DNA from: Patescibacteria group bacterium
GTDB taxonomy: Bacteria > Patescibacteriota > Microgenomatia > UBA8517
Reading direction: 5' to 3'
Assembly: GCA_025057695.1 (NCBI GenBank)
Contig: JANWVB010000057.1
Span: 1 to 6,547 of the forward strand
DNA length: 6,547 nucleotides
Below, piece after piece: positions 1 through 6,229 of this stretch. A program made the translations under genes and the position numbers. The notes under the pieces were generated by a model. The model saw nothing but the letters and a program-made list of their open reading frames with translations, ran no database searches and had not been told where the DNA came from. The stretch's first letter is position 1. Each line of letters opens with the position of its first letter.

Positions 1-1142
1 ACTAAACCTTCAATTTCTCCGGGAAGCTCAATACCTGTTTTTTTATCCAATTCAAACTTCTTAGACCATTCTTCCAATTTTTTTACTCCTAAAAGCTCCC
101 CAACTTTATAGAAATAAGTATCTGTGGATCGCGCTAAAGCGCGAGAGAGTGAAATCAAGCCTTCTTTTCCACCATGTTGGGTAAAATACCAGTTGCTATA
201 CGAAAATGATCCAAAAGCGCTATCCACAATAATCACTCCTTCATCGTTAAATTTAAAATCTCTTTCAATAGCTCCCTCAGATAAAGCCGCTAAACCAACC
301 AAGGGCTTATACACAGAACCGGGATGAAATATTCCAGATATAACACGATTAAAAAGCGGCAAATTTTTATCTTGAAAATATAACTTTATTTTATCCAAGT
401 CTCCCTTAATAAAATCGTTTGGATCGTAAGACGGCGCAGAATAAATTGCCAAGACTCGCCCCATTTGATCTGTTGCTATCACAGCGCCCCTTTTACCTTG
501 CATATACTTGCTAACTAGGCCTTGCAAAAAAACATCTATATTGGTGTTTATGTTTTCTCCACTTATTGGCATTTTTCTACCCAAAGTCCTAACTTTTCTG
601 CCCATTGAATCAACTTCAACAATTTCCTCACCATCAAAACCAGACAAAACACATTCAAAATATTCTTCAAGCCCAGTTCTGCCTATTAATTGCGATACTT
701 TTCTTTGACCTTTTTCTGGACAATCCGGGCGGACTTTTCCAACTTCTTCTTTTGTGGTTTCGCTAAGATAGCCACTGGCGTGTCCAAAATCGCTTCCTAA
801 AAAATAAACCCTTTCACTCTCTGAAATAATCTCTGATTCTTCAGCCAAAGAAGGATCATAAATTTCCTTTTTAAACCCTGAATCAGAACTAAATCTGACA
901 AACTTCTTGACATCCTTATTGCCAACCAAAATTTCACCATTTTTATCCAGAATCAACCCACGGGAAGCTGAAATTGGAATTTTCCGTATTCGATTTTTGT
1001 CAGCAAGTTCTCTGAAGTAAGCGCCACGTATAATCTGCAAATCAATTAATCTACCTAAAAACAAAAAGACAAAAACAACTATTAAAAATCTTCCAAACCA
1101 CAAAAACCAGTTTCTTTCCGGGTAATTAGAAATCTCATGCAT
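1..1142 (-). CDS. mrdA: Penicillin-binding protein 2-type peptidoglycan transpeptidase, 3' end beyond the window
   Basis: This gene encodes a class B PBP that cross-links peptidoglycan at the outer face of the membrane, normally as partner of the RodA glycosyltransferase in lateral wall growth. I read 380 codons without a stop before the left edge. A single membrane anchor lies at about residues 12-36. It is followed by the dimerisation/pedestal start (SASRGLILDKNGEIL, 58-72) and the GRTGLEEYF segment near 154-162. The transpeptidase domain starts near 217. The active-site SxxK is HPGSVYKP (Ser276, Lys279) and the second motif is STD (339-341), where the third residue is Asp, as often in PBP2 enzymes, rather than Asn. 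The catalytic KTG should lie past the edge; the KKTG at 367-370 belongs to the usual TGIELPGE segment. The family is usually about 600 residues. ATG at 1142 is the only good start (in-frame stop upstream at 1179-1181), but it has no Shine-Dalgarno. It lies 103 bases after mreB, probably in the same transcript. The call of PBP2 rather than FtsI rests on the mreB neighbour and the STD motif. Confidence 0.93.
   Translation of the reverse strand, partial: MHEISNYPERNWFLWFGRFLIVVFVFLFLGRLIDLQIIRGAYFRELADKNRIRKIPISASRGLILDKNGEILVGNKDVKKFVRFSSDSGFKKEIYDPSLAEESEIISESERVYFLGSDFGHASGYLSETTKEEVGKVRPDCPEKGQRKVSQLIGRTGLEEYFECVLSGFDGEEIVEVDSMGRKVRTLGRKMPISGENINTNIDVFLQGLVSKYMQGKRGAVIATDQMGRVLAIYSAPSYDPNDFIKGDLDKIKLYFQDKNLPLFNRVISGIFHPGSVYKPLVGLAALSEGAIERDFKFNDEGVIIVDSAFGSFSYSNWYFTQHGGKEGLISLSRALARSTDTYFYKVGELLGVKKLEEWSKKFELDKKTGIELPGEIEGL
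129..144. repeat. 16-base GC-rich perfect inverted repeat inside the PBP2 gene
   Basis: TCGCGCT and AGCGCGA form a perfect seven-base inverted repeat separated by two A's, conspicuous in AT-rich surroundings. On the coding strand it encodes SRALAR, immediately before the STD active-site motif, so it may simply follow from Arg/Ala codons; it could also form an mRNA hairpin. Confidence 0.6.
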
Positions 1143-1245
1143 ACAATGACAAAAGGGATAAAATTAGTTAATTTCTTTTAGAAAATAAAGGCATCTTTAT
1201 AAAAAAAGCTCACACAATTTGCATATAAATTCTAATAATTTACTT
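1143..1245 (-). other. mreB-PBP2 intergenic spacer with weak hairpin
   Basis: This 103-base AT-rich spacer separates the mreB stop from the PBP2 start. It has no ORF and no convincing promoter that I can find. It contains a perfect but AT-rich inverted repeat, ATAAAG (1185-1190) and CTTTAT (1195-1200), with a four-base loop. In the minus direction this is followed by TTTTC, so it could be a weak attenuator or processing site. The stem is probably too weak to terminate transcription, so read-through from mreB is expected. MreC and MreD, often encoded at this place, are absent. Confidence 0.35.
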
Positions 1246-2331
1246 CTAGACACCCTTTGTCAATTTAATTTTTGACAAAAGACCAAAATCTTCAAGCACT
1301 TTTCCGCACCCACGCACAACACAAGTTAAAGGATCATTGACTATTACAATTTTTATTTTTGTCGCTTCTGATATTATTTTATCAATTCCATGCAAAAGAG
1401 CTCCACCTCCTGCCAAGTAAATACCTTTTTTCATTATATCGCTCAAAAGTTCAGGAGGTGTTTCTTCTAGTGTTGATATAATTGCGCGATTAATTTCTGA
1501 AACTATGGGCAGTAATGCTTCTCTTACTTCCTCGCTTGAAAGTTTTTCTGTCCTTGGTAAGCCAGTTTCCAAATCGCGTCCTCTTACAACAAAAAACCTT
1601 TCTTTATCAAAGGGAATACATGTCCCAATTGCAATTTTTGCTTCTTCTGCTGTCGATTCACCCAACAAGAGAGAGTACTTTAAACGAACATAATTAACAA
1701 TCGCTTCGTTCATTTCATCACCAGCCACACGTATAGATCTACCCACTACAACTCCACCTAAAGAAATTACCGCTATTTCACTTGTCCCACCTCCTATGTC
1801 AACAACAAAATTCCCATCAGCGCTATCCACAGATAATTCAGCGCCAATCGCTGCCGCCATTGGCTCTTCAATTAGATGAACTTCTCGCGCTCCAGCAAAA
1901 ATGGCAGCATCTGCGACAGCCTTTTTTTCTACTTCAGTAACTCCAGAAGGAATACCAATTACTACTTTTGGTCTTGGGATTTTAGGAACAACAGAATGCG
2001 ACTGATGAATTTTTTTGATATAGTGAGTAAGCATGGCGCTAGTTGCATCAAAATCAGCAATTACACCATCTTTAAGTGGTCTTATAGCCTCAATTGTTTT
2101 AGGAGATCTTCCTAACATTCGCTTTGCGGCAGTTCCGATTGCCATAATTTGCTTTGTTTTTTTATGCCTAGCAACAGCCGAAGGCTCTTTGATAACAATT
2201 CCTTTGCCTTTAATCCAAACCAAAGTATTTGCAGTCCCCAAATCAATCCCAATATCATAAGACAAAGATCCAAAAACTTTATTAAAGGAAACATTTTGTA
2301 AATACTTAACTAATTGCATTATTTTTTTCAT
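1246..2331 (-). CDS. mreB: Rod shape-determining protein MreB (bacterial actin)
   Basis: MreB is the cytoplasmic actin homologue that polymerises with ATP under the inner membrane and directs the peptidoglycan elongation machinery. The 361-residue product carries the full actin-ATPase signature. Phosphate-1 is GIDLGTANTLVW (28-39). The conserved IGIPSGVTEVE is at 125-135 and IEEPMAAAIGAEL at 154-166. Phosphate-2 is DIGGGTSEIAV (178-188) and the adenosine motif is LAGGGALLHG (306-315). The C-terminal NDPLTCVVRGCGK (332-344) is also typical. The usual length is about 335-350 residues. The excess is a roughly 25-residue N-terminal extension rich in Lys and hydrophobic residues, which could be an amphipathic membrane-binding helix. 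ATG at 2331 is chosen because GGA lies just upstream; Met5 (2319) is the alternative. Transcription is from the promoter at 2355-2382. The next gene downstream encodes the PBP2-type transpeptidase, consistent with a shape operon. Confidence 0.97.
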   Translation of the reverse strand: MKKIMQLVKYLQNVSFNKVFGSLSYDIGIDLGTANTLVWIKGKGIVIKEPSAVARHKKTKQIMAIGTAAKRMLGRSPKTIEAIRPLKDGVIADFDATSAMLTHYIKKIHQSHSVVPKIPRPKVVIGIPSGVTEVEKKAVADAAIFAGAREVHLIEEPMAAAIGAELSVDSADGNFVVDIGGGTSEIAVISLGGVVVGRSIRVAGDEMNEAIVNYVRLKYSLLLGESTAEEAKIAIGTCIPFDKERFFVVRGRDLETGLPRTEKLSSEEVREALLPIVSEINRAIISTLEETPPELLSDIMKKGIYLAGGGALLHGIDKIISEATKIKIVIVNDPLTCVVRGCGKVLEDFGLLSKIKLTKGV

Positions 2332-2334
2332 AAT

Positions 2335-2362
2335 TTTCCAAATGTATTAGCGCCAGTATACT
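2335..2362 (+). promoter_or_regulatory. Possible opposing promoter sharing the same -10 octamer
   Basis: The octamer AGTATACT (2355-2362) is its own reverse complement, so TATACT also reads rightward at 2357-2362. A weak -35, TTTCCA (2335-2340, four of six), lies 16 bases upstream. A transcript from here would start near 2369 and reach the ligase gene after about 60 bases. The element is weaker than its leftward twin and may only produce divergent background transcription. Confidence 0.35.
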
Positions 2363-2382
2363 ATCACCTCATAGCTATTCAA
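2355..2382 (-). promoter_or_regulatory. Sigma70-type promoter for mreB-PBP2
   Basis: On the minus strand a -35 element TTGAAT (2377-2382) is followed by a 16-base spacer and a -10 element TATACT (2355-2360). Each hexamer matches five of six positions of the Escherichia coli consensus. Transcription would start near 2347-2349 and give a leader of about 17 bases that contains the GGA before the mreB ATG. This is a sequence match only. Confidence 0.65.
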
Positions 2383-2401
2383 TACCTGCACCTGCTAGCT
2401 T

Positions 2402-2428
2402 TTGATTATGAATTAAATTTGCTAGAGT
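2402..2428 (+). promoter_or_regulatory. Possible extended -10 promoter immediately before the ligase-like gene
   Basis: TGCTAGAGT at 2420-2428 resembles an extended -10 (TGnTAnnnT), and TTGATT (2402-2407) is a candidate -35 with a short 15-base spacer. The start point would fall near 2435-2436, on the second in-frame ATG of the ligase-like gene, which would make that message leaderless. The support is weak, but the geometry is the same as at the def gene. Confidence 0.3.
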
Positions 2429-2429
2429 A

Positions 2430-4541
2430 ATGATAATGTCAATTATCGAAAATATAGCCCAAAAAATATTTTTATTCACCATAGCTTTCACCCCATTAAT
2501 ATTTTTCCCTAAAACTTCAGAAATTTTTGAATTCAACAAAACTGTTTTCTTGTATCTATCCACAGCTTTGCTTGTATCAATATGGATAACAAAAATAATT
2601 GTCCAAAAAAAATTCATATTCCAAAAAACAATCTTAGATGTCCCTATAATAATTTTCCTAATTTCAATTTTCATTAGCACAATTTTTTCAATAGCTTTGC
2701 ACACATCAATATTTGGGCATTACACATCATTCAACGGCGGATTCCTATCCTATGTCTGCTTTGCGCTTATTTATTGGTTTGCCGTCTCAAATTTATCCAA
2801 AAAAGACTCTATGACAACATTAAAGGCACTTTTAGTGACAACAACAATAACAAGCCTAATTGCCGTGCTTGAACATTTTGACATAAGCGTTACATGTTCA
2901 ATCATAAGTCTAATAAACCAAGAGGAAATTAATATATCAAATAGTTGCTGGGCAAACGATGTTCAGAGCCGAGTATATAGCACCTTTGGACAACCAAATT
3001 GGCTAGCCGCATGGCTGGTCGCGATAATGCCAATAAGTTTATATTTCTACTTAAAAGCAAAAAACATACAAACAAAATTAACACACATTGCTTTGTGCCT
3101 TTTGTTCATGTCTGCTCTTTTATTTACCAAATCAAGATCCGGAATAATAGCATTTGTTCTTATTTCTTTTTTCTTCTGGTCATATTATCTAATCAAAAAA
3201 TCAAAAACAAATTTACAAGGCAAAATCAAAAATTTTGCTATTTACGCAATACCCATCTTTGCAATCGCACTTGCGATCGGCACGCCATGGTCGCCAAAAC
3301 TAAATGATTTACTGCAGAATCAAGATGAAATAACTCTTGAAAAACCCCAAGATTTTGTGCCAGCTTTGGAAAAAGGCGGCACAGAATCAGGAGATATCAG
3401 AAAAATAGTCTGGAAAGGAGCATATGAAATTTGGAAAGCATATCCAATTTTTGGAAGCGGTCTAGAAACTTTTGCTTTTTCTTATTACAAATTTCGTCCA
3501 ATAGAACACAACTACACATCGGAATGGGAATATTTATACAACAAAGCGCATAATGAATATTTAAATTTCTTGGCAAATACAGGAATAGTCGGAACTTTAT
3601 CTTATATTTTACTCATTATATTTATGTCCGTAAAAATACTAGGACTAAAAAGCTTAAAGAATTTTAGAGAAATAAATACTTTCAACTTATGCTTATTTTC
3701 CGGTTTTGCCAGCATATTAATCACAAATTTTTTTGGTTTCTCTGTCACAACAACAAACATGCTTTTTTTTGTTATACCAGCGCTAGCATACACAAAAAGC
3801 AATAATTTTAGAAATCAACTTGAAAACTCAAAAGAATTATCTACATCGCAAAAGGTCGCAATACTTTTTGTGATTGCAGGTTGCGCCTTTATTTTTTATA
3901 AAACAGCAAATTACTGGCTGGCAAACTACTATTACCAACAAGGAAAGAACGAAATAGCAAACACGCAATATTTATCAGCCCTCAAATATCTGCAAAAATC
4001 AGTATCAATTTCTCCTAATGAATCAATCTATTGGAATGAACTTGCTAATGCAAATACACTAATTGCGCAAGTTTTATCAAATGAACCAGAACACAAAGCA
4101 AACGCGCGACAATTTGTAGACAACGCAATTGAAGCAAGCAAAAAAGCGATTCTTTTATCCCCAAATGATGTAAACCACCTAAGAACTCAAGCTTTGATGT
4201 ATGTTAAGCTTGCAATTTACGACAATAAATACTTGTTAAACGCAAAAGATTCATTGATAAAGGCAAATTCTCTATCTCCTACTGATCCAAAGATAGTTTA
4301 CAATCTAGCGCTTGCATACCTTAGGGCAAATGAAACTGAAAGCGCGTTAGAATACATCAGAAAGGCTATAGATCTGAAAACAGATTACAAAGACGCAAGA
4401 TACGCCCTTGCTCTTATTTCAATTGATCTGGGCTATTATGAAACAGCAAAATCAGAACTTGAGTATATACTAAAATATATAGACCCAAATAACCAAGAAG
4501 TTGAAAGAGAGCTGGAAAGCCTGAAACAATTGCAAAATTAG
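2430..4541 (+). CDS. O-antigen ligase/polymerase-like (Wzy_C) membrane protein with C-terminal TPR repeats
   Basis: The 703-residue protein combines a polytopic membrane region and a TPR tail. Hydrophobic segments lie near 11-27, 37-57, 70-90, 105-120, 130-148, 190-207, 216-233, 238-255, 268-284, 385-402, 419-435, 440-454 and 475-490. The family signature includes STFGQPNWLAAWLVA (184-198), TKSRSGIIAF (233-242), IRKIVWKGAYEIW (323-335), IFGSGLETF (340-348) and KAHNEYLNFLANTGIVG (372-388), all within or beside the large loop at about 285-385 that holds the catalytic site in this superfamily. Residues about 495-695 form helical TPR-like repeats, for example ALKYLQKSVSISPN and YNLALAYLRANETESALEYI. 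Such proteins transfer or polymerise undecaprenyl-linked glycans onto lipid, polymer or protein acceptors; the substrate cannot be read here. ATG at 2430 is used; the ATG at 2436 is equally possible. It is divergent from mreB and is followed by def after a gap of 32 bases. Confidence 0.88.
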   Translation: MIMSIIENIAQKIFLFTIAFTPLIFFPKTSEIFEFNKTVFLYLSTALLVSIWITKIIVQKKFIFQKTILDVPIIIFLISIFISTIFSIALHTSIFGHYTSFNGGFLSYVCFALIYWFAVSNLSKKDSMTTLKALLVTTTITSLIAVLEHFDISVTCSIISLINQEEINISNSCWANDVQSRVYSTFGQPNWLAAWLVAIMPISLYFYLKAKNIQTKLTHIALCLLFMSALLFTKSRSGIIAFVLISFFFWSYYLIKKSKTNLQGKIKNFAIYAIPIFAIALAIGTPWSPKLNDLLQNQDEITLEKPQDFVPALEKGGTESGDIRKIVWKGAYEIWKAYPIFGSGLETFAFSYYKFRPIEHNYTSEWEYLYNKAHNEYLNFLANTGIVGTLSYILLIIFMSVKILGLKSLKNFREINTFNLCLFSGFASILITNFFGFSVTTTNMLFFVIPALAYTKSNNFRNQLENSKELSTSQKVAILFVIAGCAFIFYKTANYWLANYYYQQGKNEIANTQYLSALKYLQKSVSISPNESIYWNELANANTLIAQVLSNEPEHKANARQFVDNAIEASKKAILLSPNDVNHLRTQALMYVKLAIYDNKYLLNAKDSLIKANSLSPTDPKIVYNLALAYLRANETESALEYIRKAIDLKTDYKDARYALALISIDLGYYETAKSELEYILKYIDPNNQEVERELESLKQLQN

Positions 4542-4567
4542 TCAAAAAATAAAATTTGAATTATAAT
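4539..4567 (+). promoter_or_regulatory. Promoter for def-fmt overlapping the upstream stop codon
   Basis: A perfect -10 hexamer TATAAT (4562-4567) is preceded by a 17-base spacer and TAGTCA (4539-4544, four of six to TTGACA), whose first three bases are the ligase stop codon. The expected start point falls at about 4573-4575, which is the A of the def ATG (4574). The def-fmt message would then be leaderless or nearly so. The hexamer quality and spacing are good, but the surrounding DNA is AT-rich, so chance cannot be excluded. Confidence 0.5.
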
Positions 4568-4573
4568 ATCAAG

Positions 4574-5107
4574 ATGATTTGTGAAATTCTAAAATCCAAC
4601 AATCCAAAACTGCGTATAAAATCAAAGCCTGTTTCAAAGCTTGATAAAAAAACAAAAGAAATTATAAAAGATTTATACGATACACTGCTTGCGCAAAAAG
4701 ATCCGGAAGGCATAGGACTTGCCGCTCCGCAAATAGGCAAAAATGTAAGAATATTTTTGATGAAAGACAAAGATACAATAAAAACAATTATCAACCCTGA
4801 AATTATGGAAATTAAAAAGGATTTAAAAAATAAGTCTAACAAAAAGAAACCTAAACTGATGGAAGGATGTTTATCTTTACCACATTACTACTCGCCTCTT
4901 ACAAGATACGAGTATGTAACCATAAAATACAAAGATGAAAACTGGGAAGACAAAATTGAAACTTTTATGGGACTTTCGGCTCAAATAGTTCAACACGAAA
5001 TTGATCATTTAGATGGGATACTTTTTATAGATCATGTAGTTCGGCAACAACTTCCTTTGTATGAACACACCAAAGACGGACAATGGCAAAAAGTGGGACT
5101 AACATGA
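4574..5107 (+). CDS. def: Peptide deformylase
   Basis: Peptide deformylase is a cytoplasmic metalloenzyme that removes the N-formyl group from nascent proteins at the ribosome exit. From ATG 4574 it is 177 residues, close to the family norm of about 160-190. All three active-site motifs are intact: GIGLAAPQ (46-53), EGCLSLP (97-103, metal-binding Cys99) and QHEIDH (140-145, metal-binding His141 and His145, catalytic Glu142). The N-terminal ILKSNNPKLRIKSKPV matches the family's opening. A Lys/Asn-rich stretch (about 81-94) lengthens the loop before the Cys motif, and there is a 30-residue tail after the HEIDH helix. A TTG at 4556 opens the same frame six codons earlier, but it lies before the -10 hexamer and ATG 4574 fits the family better. 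There is no Shine-Dalgarno sequence. The stop TGA overlaps the fmt ATG, so the two are probably translationally coupled. Confidence 0.96.
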   Translation: MICEILKSNNPKLRIKSKPVSKLDKKTKEIIKDLYDTLLAQKDPEGIGLAAPQIGKNVRIFLMKDKDTIKTIINPEIMEIKKDLKNKSNKKKPKLMEGCLSLPHYYSPLTRYEYVTIKYKDENWEDKIETFMGLSAQIVQHEIDHLDGILFIDHVVRQQLPLYEHTKDGQWQKVGLT

Positions 5108-6120
5108 AAATTGTATTTTTCGGCACGCCAGAATACGTGTTGTCTGTAATCGACCAAATCCACCGCAAGTGGCAAGACAACAAGGGCAATTCCCCTATTG
5201 TAGCAGTGGTAACACAACCACCCAAAATCACAGGCAGAAAAAAAATACTAACTTATTCTCCAGTTGACAATTGGGCGCACAAGCACAAAATTCCAATTTT
5301 CTTTGACACAAACAAACTTCTAGAAAGCAAATTAGAGTGGAACTTAGGTATTCTGGCGGCTTATGGACAAATCATACCTCAGGATGTAATTAACGCTTTC
5401 CCAAAAGGCATACTAAATATACACCCATCTATCTTGCCCGAATTTCGCGGAGCATCCCCAATCCAGGCAATAATTGCCACAGAAAAGATTCCAGGTGTGA
5501 CAATAATCAAGCTAGACAATCTGATGGATCATGGTCCTATCGTTAGTCAATTTGCCGACGAATTACTAGAATCAGATACACTAGATACATTAAGAACAAG
5601 GCTTTTTCAAAGGGCATCTCAAGTGCTAATAAATCTCATACCGGCTTATTTAAACAACAAAATAAATCTAAAAGAGCAAAATCACTCTCAAGCCACATAT
5701 ACAAAATTAATCAGAAAAGAAGATGGTTACATTCCATTTGATATTTTGCAAAAAGCAATCAATGGGAAGAAATTCAAACTACAAATTGAATTTATCTACA
5801 AAAGATCAAAAGATGGGAAAAAAAGAATACCACTACACCAAATAAAAAGTGGCAAGCAATTGCACAATCTGTTAAAAGCTTTTACTCCATGGCCCGGTCT
5901 ATGGACAACTATTAAAATTCCATCTAAATCAAAAGAGGAAACAAACGGAAACGAGAAAATTGTTAACACCGAAAAAAGGCTTAAAATTCTAACAGCTCAC
6001 ATTGAAGGCAAAAATGAAAAATCCTATAAATTTGTCCCAGATTTAGTCCAGCTTGAAGGCAAAAAGGCAGTCGGCTGGAATCAGTTTGAAAAAGCGTATT
6101 TAATAAAAAGCAAATTATAG
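5104..6120 (+). CDS. fmt: Methionyl-tRNA formyltransferase
   Basis: Fmt transfers a formyl group from 10-formyltetrahydrofolate to initiator Met-tRNA, making the substrate for which Def exists. From ATG 5104 the protein has 338 residues (family usually 310-320). The N-terminal formyltransferase fold opens with MKIVFFGTPEYV. The tRNA-binding loop is QPPKITGRKKILTYSPV (38-54). The catalytic core is NIHPSILPEFRGASPIQ (105-121, with Asn105 and His107), and the catalytic Asp142 is in LMDHGPIV. The C-terminal domain starts near SQATYTKLIRKEDGYI (195-210) and keeps AFTPWPGLWTT (259-269) and VQLEGKKAVGW (315-325). About 35 residues are inserted before the PWPG segment, while the later part of the OB-fold looks shortened. 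The ATG overlaps the def stop as ATGA; an ATG at 5083 in the same frame would add seven residues before the conserved MKIVFFG start and is not preferred. Confidence 0.96.
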   Translation: MKIVFFGTPEYVLSVIDQIHRKWQDNKGNSPIVAVVTQPPKITGRKKILTYSPVDNWAHKHKIPIFFDTNKLLESKLEWNLGILAAYGQIIPQDVINAFPKGILNIHPSILPEFRGASPIQAIIATEKIPGVTIIKLDNLMDHGPIVSQFADELLESDTLDTLRTRLFQRASQVLINLIPAYLNNKINLKEQNHSQATYTKLIRKEDGYIPFDILQKAINGKKFKLQIEFIYKRSKDGKKRIPLHQIKSGKQLHNLLKAFTPWPGLWTTIKIPSKSKEETNGNEKIVNTEKRLKILTAHIEGKNEKSYKFVPDLVQLEGKKAVGWNQFEKAYLIKSKL

Positions 6121-6229
6121 CAACTACCCAAGATAGAAAAAATAAGATCGACAATCTCAATCTAACTAATTTACACTTCTCCCACGATTAATTAAACACA
6201 ATAAATTACTAAACACGAGAGGAGTTGAG
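6121..6229. other. AT-rich intergenic region between convergent coding sequences
   Basis: I see no ORF or RNA gene in these 109 bases between the fmt stop and the minus-strand open frame. It holds the weak terminator-like hairpin annotated separately and a short direct repeat of TAAACAC. No clear terminator is visible for the plus-strand def-fmt transcript. Confidence 0.5.
6137..6159 (-). terminator. Weak rho-independent terminator-like hairpin
   Basis: Read on the minus strand, TGAGAT and ATCTTA pair (six pairs including one G-T) around the loop TGTCG, followed directly by six T's (6142-6137). The position fits termination of the minus-strand coding sequence that ends at 6230 or 6374. The stem is short and AT-rich, so confidence is low. 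Confidence 0.35.

Noticed and set aside
508..708. Plus-strand ORFs at 124-327 and 508-708
   Set aside because: Both are antisense shadows of the PBP2 gene, whose motifs are clear on the minus strand.
216..2565. Repeated TATCCACA sequences resembling DnaA boxes (near 221-228, 1824-1831 and 2557-2564), including a 13-base exact repeat AGCGCTATCCACA
   Set aside because: They are inside coding sequence, widely spaced, and two encode the same Val-Asp-Ser-Ala residues; there is no dnaA, dnaN or AT-rich unwinding region to suggest an origin.
2375..2704. 109-codon minus-strand ORF overlapping the divergent region and the start of the ligase-like gene
   Set aside because: It lies antisense to a clearly recognisable membrane-protein gene and crosses the mreB promoter; its Ile/Lys-rich translation has no family features.
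4556..4573. TTG at 4556 as the start of peptide deformylase
   Set aside because: The ATG at 4574 fits the family N-terminus, and the TATAAT between the two looks like a promoter element rather than coding sequence.
5083..5103. ATG at 5083 as the start of Fmt
   Set aside because: The conserved family N-terminus begins at the ATG at 5104, which also forms the typical ATGA overlap with def.
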